From: Glacieibacterium frigidum
GTDB lineage: Bacteria > Pseudomonadota > Alphaproteobacteria > Sphingomonadales > Sphingomonadaceae
Direction of reading: 5' to 3'
Assembly: GCF_007097155.1 (NCBI RefSeq)
Contig: NZ_VJWA01000001.1
Span: 1,087,501 to 1,151,500 of the forward strand
Length of the DNA: 64,000 nt
The notes under the pieces are model-generated. The model was not told the DNA's origin. It did not search any database and saw only the letters and a program-made list of their open reading frames with translations. Each line of letters opens with the position of its first letter. Position 1 is the stretch's first letter. The position numbers were made by a program, and so were the translations under genes. Of this stretch, positions 9,609-19,374 are shown one piece after another.

Positions 9609-10220
9609 TTAGAGCGGCACCTTCTTCAGCTCGCGCGTGAAGTTCAGATACCCCGCGTTCACCCCCAGCCGCACGCCGACGCCCAGCTTGATCGGCACCA
9701 GCACGACGTCGTCGCGCTGCAGGTAGGTCGCGCCGAAGCCGCCGACGAAGAAGGCCTTGCCCTCGCCCGCGGGGTAGCGCTTGTACAGGTCGTTGGTATC
9801 GTTGAGGTTGTAGACCAAGATGAAGGTCCGCGAGGCGTCCGCGCCGACGTCGAAGCCGACCGACGGCCCGGTCCAGAATACCGGCTGTTGCCCCTCGACC
9901 TTGTGGAACATCGTGCCGCTGCCGTAGCGCAGCCCGACGACGAAGGCGCCCCCGCCCTCGCGCCCGACGATGTAGGCGCTGGGCTCTCCGCGCTCCTTGA
10001 AGCTGCGCTCGATGATGTCCGCCAGGCCCTTGGCGCCGCGGCCGAACACATCCTCGGCGGCCGACAGCACATCCTGCTGCTTGTAGGTGCCGTCGGGGTT
10101 GGTCGACGCGGGGTTGGCGCGGTTGGGTGCGGGCGCGCTCGCCGCGCTGGTCGGCCGTGCCGCCTGGTTCGAACAGGACGCCAGCAAGCCAGCCGCCAGA
10201 ACCGTCAGTATCGCCCGCAT
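9609..10220 (-). CDS. EipA-like DUF1134 envelope lipoprotein
   Basis: This 203-aa protein begins MRAILTVLAAGLLASC, a lipoprotein signal with lipobox LASC, so it is probably anchored in the periplasm after cleavage before Cys16. A Ser/Ala/Pro linker is followed by the DUF1134 domain (about residues 45-203): YKQQDVLSAAEDVFGRGAKGL, GGGAFVVGLRYGSGTM, VFWTGPSVGFDVGADASR and a C-terminal VRLGVNAGYLNFTRE. This family includes EipA of Brucella, needed for envelope integrity. The open frame extends upstream, but the ATG at 10220 gives the lipoprotein signal. It stands alone and is convergent with serS. The role is by family only. Confidence 0.85.
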   Translation of the reverse strand: MRAILTVLAAGLLASCSNQAARPTSAASAPAPNRANPASTNPDGTYKQQDVLSAAEDVFGRGAKGLADIIERSFKERGEPSAYIVGREGGGAFVVGLRYGSGTMFHKVEGQQPVFWTGPSVGFDVGADASRTFILVYNLNDTNDLYKRYPAGEGKAFFVGGFGATYLQRDDVVLVPIKLGVGVRLGVNAGYLNFTRELKKVPL

Positions 10221-10343
10221 GCGTTCCCTCCGCCCGAAACGCCCCCGCCGCACCTGTAATCGCGGCGGCGCACGCTTGTCCAACCTTCCCTTGCGCGGCG
10301 CGCCCCGCTAGACGACGCCGCAACGCAGCAAGGGGCGGCAAAC

Positions 10344-11645
10344 ATGCAGGTTACGATGATCGGCGCGGGCTATGTCGGCCTGGTGTCGGGGGCGTGCTTC
10401 GCCGATTTCGGGCACGACGTGTGCTGCGTCGACCTCGACCCCGGCAAGATCGACCGGCTCCACGCCGGCGTCATGCCGATCTTCGAACCCGGGCTCGCCG
10501 ACCTCGTCGCGAAGAACGTCAAGGCAGGTCGCCTGACCTTCACCACCGACATCGCCGAGGGTCTGGCCAAGGCCGAAGCCGTGTTCATCGCCGTCGGCAC
10601 GCCGTCGCGCCGCGGCGACGGGCATGCGGACCTCAGCTATGTCCACGCCGCCGCGCAGGACATCGCGAAGCAGCTGACGCGCTATACCGTGATCGTCACC
10701 AAATCGACCGTGCCGGTCGGCACCGGCGACGAGGTCGAGCGGCTGATCCGCGCCGCCAATCCGGATGCCGAGTTCGCGGTCGTCTCCAATCCTGAATTCC
10801 TGCGCGAGGGCGCCGCGATCGAGGACTTCAAGCGCCCCGACCGGATCGTCATCGGCACCGAGGACGCGCGCGCGGTCGCGGTGATGACCGAGTTGTACCG
10901 CCCGCTGTTCCTCAACCGCTCGCCGCTGCTGTTCACCGCGCGCCGTACCGCCGAGCTGATCAAGTACGCCGCGAACGCGTTCCTCGCGACCAAGATCACC
11001 TTCATCAACGAGATCGCCGACCTGTGCGAGGCCGTGGGTGCCGACGTGCAGGACGTGTCCCGCGGCATCGGGCTCGACAACCGCATCGGGTCGAAATTCC
11101 TCCACGCCGGCCCCGGTTATGGCGGGTCGTGCTTCCCCAAGGACACGCTGGCGCTGGTCAAGACCGCGCAGGATTTCGGCGTGCCGGTGCGCATCGTCGA
11201 GACCGTCGCGGCGGTCAACGACACCCGCAAGCGCGCGATGGCACGTAAGGTCGTCGCGGCGGCGGGCGGCGAAGTGCGCGGCAAGACGATCGCCATTTTG
11301 GGCCTGACCTTCAAGCCCAACACCGACGACATGCGCGATTCGCCCGCGATCGCGATCATCCAGGCGCTGCAGGACGCGGGTGCAGTGATCCGCGCGTACG
11401 ATCCCGAGGGCACCGAGCAGGCGAAGCTGGTGCTGAAGGACGTGCATTATGCGCAGGACGCGTACGACGCGGCGCAGGGGGCCGAGGTCGCGGTGCTGGT
11501 CACCGAGTGGGACGCCTTCCGCGCGCTCGACCTCGACCGGCTGAAGACCGTCATGGCGCATCCGGCGCTGGTCGACCTGCGCAACGTCTATCGCCCCGAG
11601 GAGGTGCGGGCCCGCGGCTTCACCTATGCCAGCGTGGGGCGTTGA
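10344..11645 (+). CDS. ugd: UDP-glucose 6-dehydrogenase
   Basis: This enzyme oxidises UDP-glucose to UDP-glucuronate with two NAD+, supplying precursors for exopolysaccharide or modified lipids. The 433-aa protein has the Rossmann motif [20 protein letters not shown] at the N-terminus, [45 protein letters not shown], and the catalytic Cys in [16 protein letters not shown]. The C-terminal domain carries [23 protein letters not shown] precedes the ATG at good spacing. No polysaccharide genes are adjacent. Confidence 0.96.
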   Translation: MQVTMIGAGYVGLVSGACFADFGHDVCCVDLDPGKIDRLHAGVMPIFEPGLADLVAKNVKAGRLTFTTDIAEGLAKAEAVFIAVGTPSRRGDGHADLSYVHAAAQDIAKQLTRYTVIVTKSTVPVGTGDEVERLIRAANPDAEFAVVSNPEFLREGAAIEDFKRPDRIVIGTEDARAVAVMTELYRPLFLNRSPLLFTARRTAELIKYAANAFLATKITFINEIADLCEAVGADVQDVSRGIGLDNRIGSKFLHAGPGYGGSCFPKDTLALVKTAQDFGVPVRIVETVAAVNDTRKRAMARKVVAAAGGEVRGKTIAILGLTFKPNTDDMRDSPAIAIIQALQDAGAVIRAYDPEGTEQAKLVLKDVHYAQDAYDAAQGAEVAVLVTEWDAFRALDLDRLKTVMAHPALVDLRNVYRPEEVRARGFTYASVGR

Positions 11646-11684
11646 CCCCCGGGGCGCGGTGCGGCATAGCGCCCGTCCGCGCCG

Positions 11685-11776
11685 GGAGTCGTGGGTGAGT
11701 GGCTGAAACCAGTAGTTTGCTAAACTGCCGATCTGGGTAACTGGATCCGAGGGTTCGAATCCCTCCGACTCCGCCA
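11685..11776 (+). tRNA. tRNA-Ser (anticodon GCT)
   Basis: This 92-nt class II tRNA has acceptor stem GGAGTCG/CGACTCC, discriminator G and an encoded CCA. The anticodon stem GTAGT/ACTGC (one T-G pair) encloses TTGCTAA, giving anticodon GCT for AGC/AGU codons. It has a long variable arm and the T arm GGGTTCGAATCCC. It ends 29 bp before the start codon of the 5-oxoprolinase-like gene. Confidence 0.95.
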
Positions 11777-11805
11777 GCGCCGCCGATCTCGTTCCGGGGG
11801 CCCGA

Positions 11806-14800
11806 TTGACCGCTTGGGAATTCTGGGTCGATCGCGGCGGCACCTTCACCGACATCGTCGCGCGCACGCCTGAGGGCGGCATCGTCACCCACAAACTGCT
11901 GTCGGAGGATCCGGCGCGGCCGGGCGACGCCGCGACCGCGGGCATCCGCGCGCTGCTCGGCCTGACGGACGGCGAGCCCCTGCCGCCGATCGCAGGTGTG
12001 CGGATGGGTACGACGGTAGCGACCAACGCACTGCTCGAGCGGCGCGGCAGCCGCACGGCGCTGACGATCACGCGCGGCTTCGGCGACGCGCTGCGTATCG
12101 GCTATCAGGCACGGCCGCGGCTGTTCGACCTCGATATCCGCCTGCCCAAACCGCTGTACGACCATGTCATCGAGATCGACGAGCGGGTCGGGGCCGACGG
12201 CTTGGTGGTGCGCGAACTCGACGAGGAACGTGCGGCGGCGGACTTTGCGGCGGCACGTGCGGCGGGGTGCGAGGCGGTGGCGATCGTCCTGATGCACGGC
12301 TGGCGCTTCACCGCGCACGAGGCGCGGCTGGCCGAGCTCGCGCGCGCGGCCGGGTTCGCGCAGGTGTCGGTCAGCCACGAGGTTGCGCCGCTGATCAAGC
12401 TGATCGGGCGCGGCGATACGACCGTGGTCGACGCCTATCTGTCGCCGGTGCTGCGCCGCTATGTCGAGGGCGTCGCCGCTGGCCTTGGCGACACGCCGCT
12501 GCTGTTCATGCAGTCGAACGGCGGGCTGACCGCCGCGAGCGCCTTTCGCGGCAAGGACGCGGTGCTGTCGGGGCCGGCGGGCGGCATCGTCGGCATGGTG
12601 CGGACGGGCACCGCGGCAGGGTTCGACCGGCTGATCGGCTTCGACATGGGGGGCACGTCGACCGACGTCTCGCACTATGGCGGGACGTTCGAGCGGACCA
12701 CCGAGACCGAGGTGGCTGGCGTTAGGCTGCGCGTGCCGATGCTGGCGATCCATACCGTGGCGGCGGGGGGCGGGTCGATCTGCCGCTTCGACGGTGAGCG
12801 GCTGCGCGTCGGGCCGGGGTCGGCGGGCGCGGTGCCGGGGCCCGCGGCGTACGGGCGCGGCGGGCCGCTGACGGTGACCGACTGCAACGTCCTGCTCGGG
12901 CGGCTCGACCCGGCGTATTTCCCGGCGCTGTTTGGCGCGGACGGGCGGCAGCCGCTCGATGTCGAGGCGGTGCGCGCGGGGTTCGACGCATTGAGCGCCG
13001 AGACCGGGCTGACCCCGGTGGCGCTCGCCGAGGGGTTTCTGACCATCGCCGTCGAGCATATGGCGCGCGCGATCCGCCAGATCTCGGTCGCCAAGGGGCA
13101 CGACGTCGCCGGGTACGTGCTGGCGTGCTTTGGCGGGGCGGGTGGGCAGCATGCGTGCCGGGTCGCCGCCGCGCTCGGTATGACGCGCGTCATGATTCAT
13201 CCGCTCGCGGGGGTGCTGTCGGCGTACGGGATCGGCGCGGCGGAAGTGCGCGCGGTGGCGCAGGCGAGCGTCGTGGCGGGTGACGATCTGGCGGCGGTGG
13301 CCGCGCGGCTGGAGGCGCAGGCGCGCGCCGATCTCGCGGCGCAGGGGGTGGCGCTGGAGCGGGTCGCGGTCGTGGCGCAGGCGGGGGTGCGCTATGCCGG
13401 GACCGACGCGACGCTCGACGTGCCGTTCGGCGGCGACCTGCGCGCGGCGTTCGAGAACCAGCACCGCGCGCGCTTCGGCTTCGTCGCCGACGGCGCCATC
13501 GAGGTCGCGACGCTGGCGGTCGAGGCGATCGGCACGACGCACGGGCTTGGCGTGGCGGTCGATGTGCCCGCCGGGCCGCCGGTGCGGCTGGGCGAGGGTG
13601 CGGCGGGGCCGGTTTGGGACCGCGCGACATTGCCCGCGGGCTGGCGGGCGACCGGACCTGCGGTGGTCGTCGACGCGAGCGGCACGACCGTCGTCGAGAC
13701 GGGGTGGCAGGTCGAGGTCGATGCGCTCGGGAACCTGATGCTCTGCCCGGAAGTGCGCGCGCTTACGTCGTCATCCCCGCGAAGGGGGGGACCCATAAGC
13801 TCAAGCCGTCGGGCGGAGGGCGACCCAGTTCCGCAGGCTGTGTCTATGGGTCCCCGCCTTCGCGGGGATGACGAAGGTGAAATCGACCCCGTCCGCCTCG
13901 AACTCTTCGCCAACCGCTTCATGGGCACCGCCGAGGAGATGGGGTTGGCGCTCCAGACCACCGCCTACTCGGTCAACATCAAGGAACGGCTCGATTTCTC
14001 GTGCGCGCTGTTCGACAAGTCCGGACAACTTATCGCCAACGCGCCGCACATGCCCGTCCACCTCGGGTCGATGGGCGACAGCATCCGGGCGGTGATCGCG
14101 GGGGCGGGGCGGCTGGCGCGGGGCGACGTGTGGATGCTCAACGCGCCGTTCAACGGCGGCACGCATCTGCCCGACATCACCGTCGTCATGCCGGTGTTCG
14201 AGGGCGAGGACACCCCCGCCTATTTCGTCGCGGCGCGCGGCCATCATGCCGATGTCGGCGGCATCACGCCGGGGTCGATGCCGCCGGGCAGCCGCAGCCT
14301 CGCCGACGAGGGCGTGCTGTTCGACACCGTGCCGCTGGTGCGCTGCGGCGTGTTCCAGGAGGCCGACATCCGCACGCGCCTCGTCGCGGGCGGCGCACGC
14401 AACCCCGACCAGAGCATGGGCGACCTGAAGGCGCAGGTCGCGGCGTGCGCGCGGGGCGCCGCCGAGATCGCCCGCGCCGTCGCCGAACATGGCCGCGCCA
14501 CCATCGACGCGTACATGGCGCACGTTCTCGACAATGCCGAGAGCGCGGTGCGGCGCGTCATCGACCGTCTGTCGGACGGCGACTTCGCGTACGAGATGGA
14601 CAGCGGCGCGGTGGTGCGCGTCGCGGTGCGCATCGACCGCGAGGCGCGCGCCGCGACGGTCGATTTCACCGGCACCTCTCCGCAGCAGCCCGACAATTTC
14701 AACGCCCCCCGCTCGGTGACGCGTGCGGCGGTGCTCTACGCCTTCCGCTGCCTGGTGGGCGACGACATTCCCTTGAACGACGGCTGCCTGCGCCCGGTGA

Positions 14801-15393
14801 CGATCGTCATCCCCGACGGGTGCATGCTCAGCCCCGACCGGACGGCGGCGGTCGTCGCGGGTAATGTCGAGACCAGCCAGGTCGTCACCGACGCGCTGTT
14901 CGGCGCGCTCGGCGCGTGCGCGGGCAGCCAGGGCACGATGAACAATTTCACCTTCGGCAACACCTCCGTCCAGTATTACGAGACGATCGCCGGTGGCGCG
15001 GGGGCAGGGCCCGGCTTCGCGGGCGCGAGCGCGGTCCAGACCCACATGACCAACAGCCGCCTGACCGACCCCGAGGTGCTGGAAACGCGCTTCCCGGTGC
15101 GGCTCGAGTCATTTGCGGTTCGGCGCGGGTCGGGCGGCGCAGGCGAGTGGCCGGGTGGCGACGGCATCGTCCGGCGCGTCCGTGCGCTCGAACCCCTGAC
15201 CGCGGGCATCCTGTCGAACCGCCGCCGCGTGCCCCCGTTCGGGCTGGCGGGCGGTAGAACGGGAGAAAAAGGGATAAACAGGGTCGAGCGGGGCGATGGT
15301 TCGGTCGAGGTGCTGGGCGCGACGGCGACGGTCGAGCTGGCGGCGGGCGACATTTTCGTGATCGAGACGCCGGGCGGCGGCGGCTACGGCTAG
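11806..15393 (+). CDS. Fused hydantoinase A/B (5-oxoprolinase-like) protein
   Basis: This 1195-aa protein joins a HyuA-like half (about residues 1-650) and a HyuB-like half (about 690-1195), the arrangement of ATP-dependent 5-oxoprolinases. The A half shows [42 protein letters not shown] and [14 protein letters not shown]. The B half shows [46 protein letters not shown] and a C-terminal [10 protein letters not shown]. It should hydrolyse 5-oxoproline (or a related lactam or hydantoin) with ATP. The start appears to be TTG at 11806, just behind tRNA-Ser. Residues about 655-690, between the two halves, are encoded by a palindromic repeat. The downstream DUF969/DUF979/DUF2891 genes support a 5-oxoproline role, which is inferred. 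Confidence 0.88.
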   Translation: MTAWEFWVDRGGTFTDIVARTPEGGIVTHKLLSEDPARPGDAATAGIRALLGLTDGEPLPPIAGVRMGTTVATNALLERRGSRTALTITRGFGDALRIGYQARPRLFDLDIRLPKPLYDHVIEIDERVGADGLVVRELDEERAAADFAAARAAGCEAVAIVLMHGWRFTAHEARLAELARAAGFAQVSVSHEVAPLIKLIGRGDTTVVDAYLSPVLRRYVEGVAAGLGDTPLLFMQSNGGLTAASAFRGKDAVLSGPAGGIVGMVRTGTAAGFDRLIGFDMGGTSTDVSHYGGTFERTTETEVAGVRLRVPMLAIHTVAAGGGSICRFDGERLRVGPGSAGAVPGPAAYGRGGPLTVTDCNVLLGRLDPAYFPALFGADGRQPLDVEAVRAGFDALSAETGLTPVALAEGFLTIAVEHMARAIRQISVAKGHDVAGYVLACFGGAGGQHACRVAAALGMTRVMIHPLAGVLSAYGIGAAEVRAVAQASVVAGDDLAAVAARLEAQARADLAAQGVALERVAVVAQAGVRYAGTDATLDVPFGGDLRAAFENQHRARFGFVADGAIEVATLAVEAIGTTHGLGVAVDVPAGPPVRLGEGAAGPVWDRATLPAGWRATGPAVVVDASGTTVVETGWQVEVDALGNLMLCPEVRALTSSSPRRGGPISSSRRAEGDPVPQAVSMGPRLRGDDEGEIDPVRLELFANRFMGTAEEMGLALQTTAYSVNIKERLDFSCALFDKSGQLIANAPHMPVHLGSMGDSIRAVIAGAGRLARGDVWMLNAPFNGGTHLPDITVVMPVFEGEDTPAYFVAARGHHADVGGITPGSMPPGSRSLADEGVLFDTVPLVRCGVFQEADIRTRLVAGGARNPDQSMGDLKAQVAACARGAAEIARAVAEHGRATIDAYMAHVLDNAESAVRRVIDRLSDGDFAYEMDSGAVVRVAVRIDREARAATVDFTGTSPQQPDNFNAPRSVTRAAVLYAFRCLVGDDIPLNDGCLRPVTIVIPDGCMLSPDRTAAVVAGNVETSQVVTDALFGALGACAGSQGTMNNFTFGNTSVQYYETIAGGAGAGPGFAGASAVQTHMTNSRLTDPEVLETRFPVRLESFAVRRGSGGAGEWPGGDGIVRRVRALEPLTAGILSNRRRVPPFGLAGGRTGEKGINRVERGDGSVEVLGATATVELAAGDIFVIETPGGGGYG
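13769..13873. repeat. REP-like palindromic element, copy 2, inside a CDS
   Basis: This element is 105 bp (exactly 35 codons) with 29-bp arms at 13769-13797 and 13845-13873 that are complementary at 28 of 29 positions. The arm matches those at 8102 and 19246. It lies wholly inside the 5-oxoprolinase-like reading frame at the junction of the two halves, and its translation includes [11 protein letters not shown] and MGPRLRGDD, peptides typical of translated REP elements. Confidence 0.93.
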
Positions 15394-15400
15394 CCGCGCC

Positions 15401-15760
15401 TTACCGCGGCATCCCCAGCCCGGCGCGCCGCTCCGCTGCCCATTGCCGGATCATCGCCGCGGTGCAGCCCGTCTGGCCGCCGCTGCCGACGACCGAGCAG
15501 CTGTCGGGGCGCTGGACGCGGGCGACATCGTCGAGGACGGCGTTCTGCTCCGACCAGGGGCGGGCGGTGCGCTCGTTCTTGGGCTTGCGCAGCTTTTGCG
15601 GGATGCGGAAGCGCTCGGCCTCGGGCAGGCGGCCGCAGACGACGATCTCGCCGTTGGTCGCGGCCGGGCAGGGATCGTCGCCGAAGACCGTCGTGGTGCG
15701 CATGAGCGGCGGCGGCTCGGCGGGTGCGGCGGCGGCAAGCAGGAGCGCGACAAGCAACAT
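15401..15760 (-). CDS. Small secreted protein of unknown function
   Basis: This is a 119-aa protein starting MLLVALLLAAAAPAEPPP, a short signal peptide, so it is probably periplasmic. The mature part has four Cys (DPCPAATNGEIVVCGRLPE and later PDSCSVVGSGGQTGCTAAM), probably two disulphides, and a basic central stretch (RFRIPQKLRKPKNERTARP). I do not recognise a named domain; proteins with the CPxxxxGEIVVCGR pattern look common in sphingomonads. The ORF is open further upstream to 15835, but the signal peptide favours this start. It is convergent with the 5-oxoprolinase gene and divergent from DUF969. Confidence 0.65.
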   Translation of the reverse strand: MLLVALLLAAAAPAEPPPLMRTTTVFGDDPCPAATNGEIVVCGRLPEAERFRIPQKLRKPKNERTARPWSEQNAVLDDVARVQRPDSCSVVGSGGQTGCTAAMIRQWAAERRAGLGMPR

Positions 15761-15837
15761 GCGTTCCAAGCTGCGGTTGTTCCGCTGAACGCCGCGTGTA
15801 TGGTCGCGCGCTGATCGCAGGCGGGGAATCAACAAGG

Positions 15838-16494
15838 GTGCTGGCGCTTTCGGGCATCGCGGTGATCGTCGCGGGCTTCGCGCTGCGGCTGAACCCGCTG
15901 CTCGTCGTCGCGGTGGCGGCGCTGGCGACGGGGCTGGGCGCCGGGCTGGCGCCGCTCGACATCGTCGCGACCTTCGGCAAGGCGTTCAACGACAACCGCT
16001 ATGTCAGCCTGATCTGGATCGTCCTGCCGGTCATCGGACTGCTCGAGCGCACCGGGCTGCAGGAGCGCGCGCGGATGCTGATCGGCGCGGTGCGCGGCGC
16101 GACCGTCGGCCGGCTGCTGCTCGCGTACCTGGTATTCCGCCAGGTCACCGCCGCGTTGGGGCTGATCAGCATCGCCGGGCACGCGCAGACGGTCCGCCCG
16201 CTGGTCTCGCCGATGGCCGAGGCCGCGGCCGAACGGCAGGGGGTCGACGACGACGCGGGTCGCCAGAAGATCCGCGCAATGGCGGCGGCGACCGACAATG
16301 TCGGCGTGTTTTTCGGCGAGGATATCTTCATCGCGATCGCCTCGATCCTGCTGATCGTCGCCTTCCTGTCGGCGAATGGCATCGAGATCGCGCCGCTGGA
16401 GCTGTCGGTCTGGGCGATCCCGACCGCGATCGCGGCGCTGATCGTCCATGGCGGGCGGCTGCTGTGGCTGGACCGGCGGTTGCGCCGCAAGTGA
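15838..16494 (+). CDS. DUF969 family membrane protein (possible 5-oxoproline transporter part)
   Basis: This 218-aa protein has about six hydrophobic segments. Recognisable DUF969 segments are LIWIVLPVIGLLERTGLQERA, LLLAYLVFRQVTAALGLISIAGHAQTVRP and DNVGVFFGEDIFIAIASILLI. The start is probably GTG at 15838. It overlaps the DUF979 gene by 4 bp (GTGA), so the two are translated together. DUF969 and DUF979 proteins are usually paired and in other bacteria neighbour pyroglutamyl-peptidase or 5-oxoprolinase genes. Here they follow a 5-oxoprolinase-like gene. A transporter role is inferred. Confidence 0.8.
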   Translation: MLALSGIAVIVAGFALRLNPLLVVAVAALATGLGAGLAPLDIVATFGKAFNDNRYVSLIWIVLPVIGLLERTGLQERARMLIGAVRGATVGRLLLAYLVFRQVTAALGLISIAGHAQTVRPLVSPMAEAAAERQGVDDDAGRQKIRAMAAATDNVGVFFGEDIFIAIASILLIVAFLSANGIEIAPLELSVWAIPTAIAALIVHGGRLLWLDRRLRRK

Positions 16495-17417
16495 TCACCC
16501 TCGCCGCCGCCTACACCCTCGCGGGCCTGATGTTCGCCGCGTTCGCGGTGCTCGGCCTGCGCGACGGCCGCCCGGGCAATGTGGCGTTCCATGCCCTGCT
16601 GGCGCTCAGCTTCCTCGCGGGCGACCAACTCGGCGACCTCGGCAACGGCGCGCTGGTGGTGGCGCTGGTGGCACTGGCGGGGGCGGGGGCGCTGCGTCGC
16701 AGCGACCCCGTAACGACGAGCGGGGAGGAGCGCCGCGCCAATGCCGCGCGGCTCGGCAATGCGCTGTTCCTGCCCGCGCTGATCGTGCCCGCGACGGCGC
16801 TGCTGGGGACGCTGTTCCTGAAGGACTCGGGCCTGATCGACCCCAAGCAGGTGACGCTGATCAGCCTGGCGCTCGGCGTCGTGCTGGCGCTCGCGGCGAC
16901 GATGGCGTGGCTGCGGTCGCCGCTGCTCGCGCCCCTGCAGGAGGGGCGGCGGCTGATCGATGCGGTCGGCTGGGCGTGCGTGCTACCGCAGATGCTCGCG
17001 TCGCTCGGGGCGGTGTTCGCCGCCGCGGGCGTCGGTGCGCTGGTCGGGGCGGGCGTCGGCGCGGTCATCCCCGATGGCAGCCGCCTCGCGGCGGTCGTCG
17101 CCTATACCGGCGGCATGGCGCTGTTCACCATGATCATGGGCAATGCCTTCGCGGCGTTCCCGGTGATGACCGCGGCGGTCGCGCTGCCGCTGCTGATCCG
17201 CGGCTTCGGCGGCGACCCGGCGGTAATCTGCGCGATCGGCATGTTGTCGGGGTTCTGCGGCACGCTGCTCACCCCCATGGCGGCGAACTTCAACATCGTC
17301 CCGGCGACGCTGCTCGACCTCGACGACCGCAACGGCGTGATCCGCGCGCAGGTGTGGACCGCGCTGCCGCTGCTCGCGATCAACACCGCACTGATGTACG
17401 GGCTGGCCTTCCGATGA
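16491..17417 (+). CDS. DUF979 family membrane protein (possible 5-oxoproline transporter part)
   Basis: This 308-aa protein has about nine hydrophobic segments. DUF979 segments include FHALLALSFLAGDQLGD, NALFLPALIVPATALLGTLF, MALFTMIMGNAFAAFPVMTAAVALP and GMLSGFCGTLLTPMAANFNIVPATLL. The GTG start sits in the DUF969 stop, and its own stop overlaps the DUF2891 start (ATGA). With DUF969 it probably forms one inner-membrane complex. The reading frame is open upstream, but an upstream start would duplicate DUF969 coding sequence. Confidence 0.82.
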   Translation: MITLAAAYTLAGLMFAAFAVLGLRDGRPGNVAFHALLALSFLAGDQLGDLGNGALVVALVALAGAGALRRSDPVTTSGEERRANAARLGNALFLPALIVPATALLGTLFLKDSGLIDPKQVTLISLALGVVLALAATMAWLRSPLLAPLQEGRRLIDAVGWACVLPQMLASLGAVFAAAGVGALVGAGVGAVIPDGSRLAAVVAYTGGMALFTMIMGNAFAAFPVMTAAVALPLLIRGFGGDPAVICAIGMLSGFCGTLLTPMAANFNIVPATLLDLDDRNGVIRAQVWTALPLLAINTALMYGLAFR

Positions 17418-18394
17418 GACTGACCCCCCGCCGAGCCAGCCGCTTCGCGCGCATCGCGCTGGGGCATGTGACGCGCGAATATCCGCACAAGCTCGACCAT
17501 GTCATGACCGGCGACGCCGACGCGCGGACACCGCGAGACCTGCACCCGATCTTCTACGGCAGCTTCGACTGGCACAGCTGCGTCCACGGCTGGTGGCTGC
17601 TGCTGTCGATCGCGCGGCTGTACCGGACCCTGCCCGAGGCGGCGGCGATCCGCGACCTGGCGGAGGCGACGTTCACGCCGGAGAAGGTCGCCGCCGAGCT
17701 CGCCTATCTGTCGCGGCCTTCGTCGGCAGGCTTCGAGCGGCCGTACGGCTGGGCGTGGCTGCTCGCGCTCCACAACGAGGCGACGCGCCACGGCACCATC
17801 GGGCGGACGCTGAAGCCGCTGGCCGACGCGTTCGCGCAGCGCTTTCACGATTACCTGCCGCGCGCCACCTATCCGGTGCGCACCGGCAGCCACGCCAACA
17901 CCGCGTTCGCGGCGCTGCTGGCGTACGACTGGGCGGAGGTGCACGACCGCAACCTCGCGCTGCTGCTGACCGAGAAGGTCCGCGACTGGTATGGCGGCGA
18001 CCGCGATGCGCAGGGGTGGGAGCCCGACGGCGACGCCTTCCTGTCGCCGACGCTGACCGAGGCGCACTGCATGATGCGCCTGCTGCCGGGGCGCGAGTTC
18101 GACCTGTGGTTCGAGGCGTTCCTGCCCCGCCTCGACGTCCGCGAGCCCGCGTCGCTGTTCGAGCCGGTGTTCGTCAGCGACCGCAGTGACGGCAAGATCG
18201 CCCATCTCGACGGCCTCAACCTCAGCCGCGCGTGGAGCTGGCGCGCGCTCGGCCGCTACCTGCCACTGGCGCACCCGGCGCACACCTCGGCGGAGCGGCA
18301 CCTCGCGGCGGCGCTGCCGCACGTCGCGGGCGATTATATGGGGGAACATTGGCTCGCCAGCTTCGCTCTGCTGGCGCTTCACCCAGAGAACTGA
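17414..18394 (+). CDS. DUF2891 family protein
   Basis: This 326-aa soluble protein is rich in Trp, His and Arg. Segments such as HPIFYGSFDWHSCVHGWWLL, YGWAWLLALHNEA, YPVRTGSHANTAFAALLAYDW and FLSPTLTEAHCMMRLL suggest an alpha/alpha-barrel-like helical fold and match the DUF2891 family. There is no signal peptide. Its start codon overlaps the DUF979 stop (ATGA), so it is the third member of a coupled trio. The function is unknown. Its tight linkage to DUF969/DUF979 suggests an enzyme or accessory factor acting on the transported compound. Confidence 0.82.
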   Translation: MRLTPRRASRFARIALGHVTREYPHKLDHVMTGDADARTPRDLHPIFYGSFDWHSCVHGWWLLLSIARLYRTLPEAAAIRDLAEATFTPEKVAAELAYLSRPSSAGFERPYGWAWLLALHNEATRHGTIGRTLKPLADAFAQRFHDYLPRATYPVRTGSHANTAFAALLAYDWAEVHDRNLALLLTEKVRDWYGGDRDAQGWEPDGDAFLSPTLTEAHCMMRLLPGREFDLWFEAFLPRLDVREPASLFEPVFVSDRSDGKIAHLDGLNLSRAWSWRALGRYLPLAHPAHTSAERHLAAALPHVAGDYMGEHWLASFALLALHPEN

Positions 18395-18447
18395 TTTCCC
18401 CGAAACGAAAGCCGAGCCGCATCCCGCGGCGAGAAACGAAAGCCCCT

Positions 18448-19218
18448 ATGCGCCTGCTCGCCCAATCGCACATCGCGAACAATTACGCGTCGCCGACCGA
18501 GATCATGGCCAAGGTGCAGGTCGCGCATGCGCCCGGGCAGACGATCGTCTCGGAATATCTGGCGGTGTCGCCGCACCACGCGCTCGATGCGGTCGAGCTG
18601 GAGGACGGGCGGCTGCTGCGCGGCATCATCGAGGGCGATGTCGAGATCGTCTATCGCGCCGTCGTGGATGTCGAGCCGCGCGCCGAGCTGCACGCCGACC
18701 TGCTCCAGCACGAGTGGAGCGATCTGCCCGCTGACGTGCTGCCCTATCTGATGCCCAGCCGCTTCTGCCCGGCGGACAAGTTCATGCGCTTCACGGGACG
18801 CGAATTCGGGTCGCTGTCGGGCGGCGCCAAGGCGATCGCCATCGTCGACTGGATCCGCGAGCACGTCGATTACATCCACGGCATCAGCAACGCCGAGACG
18901 ACGGCCGAAAACACCTTCATCGACCGCGCCGGCGTGTGCCGCGACTTCACGCATCTGGGGATCACCCTGTGCCGCGCCGGCGGTATCCCGGCGCGCGCTG
19001 TCGCGGCCTATGCGCTGGCGCTCGACCCGCCCGACTTCCACGCGGTGTTCGAGGTGTGGCTCGGCGACGGCTGGTGGCTCGTCGACCCGACGGGGCTGGC
19101 GCCGGTCGCCGGCCTGATCCGCATCGCGCACGGGCGCGACGCGGCGGACATTGCGTTCCTGACGACGAGCGGCGCGGTGACGCCGATCGCGATTACGGTG
19201 AGTGTGGCGAAGATCTGA
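18448..19218 (+). CDS. Transglutaminase-like cysteine protease family protein
   Basis: This 256-aa protein has a transglutaminase-like core in its second half: catalytic Cys in RAGVCRDFTHLGITLCRA, His in PPDFHAVFEVWL and Asp in WWLVDPTGLAP, in the usual order. The N-terminal half (about 1-110) matches the bacterial N-terminal transglutaminase region with LPYLMPSRFCPADKF. There is no signal peptide, so it is probably cytoplasmic. The ATG at 18448 was chosen because homologous sequence begins there. It lies 53 bp after DUF2891 and could belong to the same transcript. The substrate is unknown; a peptidase or amidase role is by family. Confidence 0.85.
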   Translation: MRLLAQSHIANNYASPTEIMAKVQVAHAPGQTIVSEYLAVSPHHALDAVELEDGRLLRGIIEGDVEIVYRAVVDVEPRAELHADLLQHEWSDLPADVLPYLMPSRFCPADKFMRFTGREFGSLSGGAKAIAIVDWIREHVDYIHGISNAETTAENTFIDRAGVCRDFTHLGITLCRAGGIPARAVAAYALALDPPDFHAVFEVWLGDGWWLVDPTGLAPVAGLIRIAHGRDAADIAFLTTSGAVTPIAITVSVAKI

Positions 19219-19245
19219 TCCGCCGCACGGGCGCATTGTTTAAGT

Positions 19246-19354
19246 CGTCATCCCTGCGAAGGCGGGGACCCAAGGTCACCAAATTCCGGGCTGACGGGGA
19301 CCGACCTTGCGGCGATCTCGGTGACTTTGGGTCCCCGCCTTCACGGGGATTACG
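19246..19354. repeat. REP-like palindromic element, copy 3
   Basis: This 109-bp element has 35-bp arms at 19246-19280 and 19320-19354, complementary at about 31 of 35 positions. It shares the CGTCATCCC-GCGAAGGCGGGGACCC core with the other copies. It sits between the convergent transglutaminase and rsmA genes, where it may also act as a terminator or 3'-end stabiliser. Confidence 0.88.
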
Positions 19355-19374
19355 ACCTGCTTCAACATTCGGCG

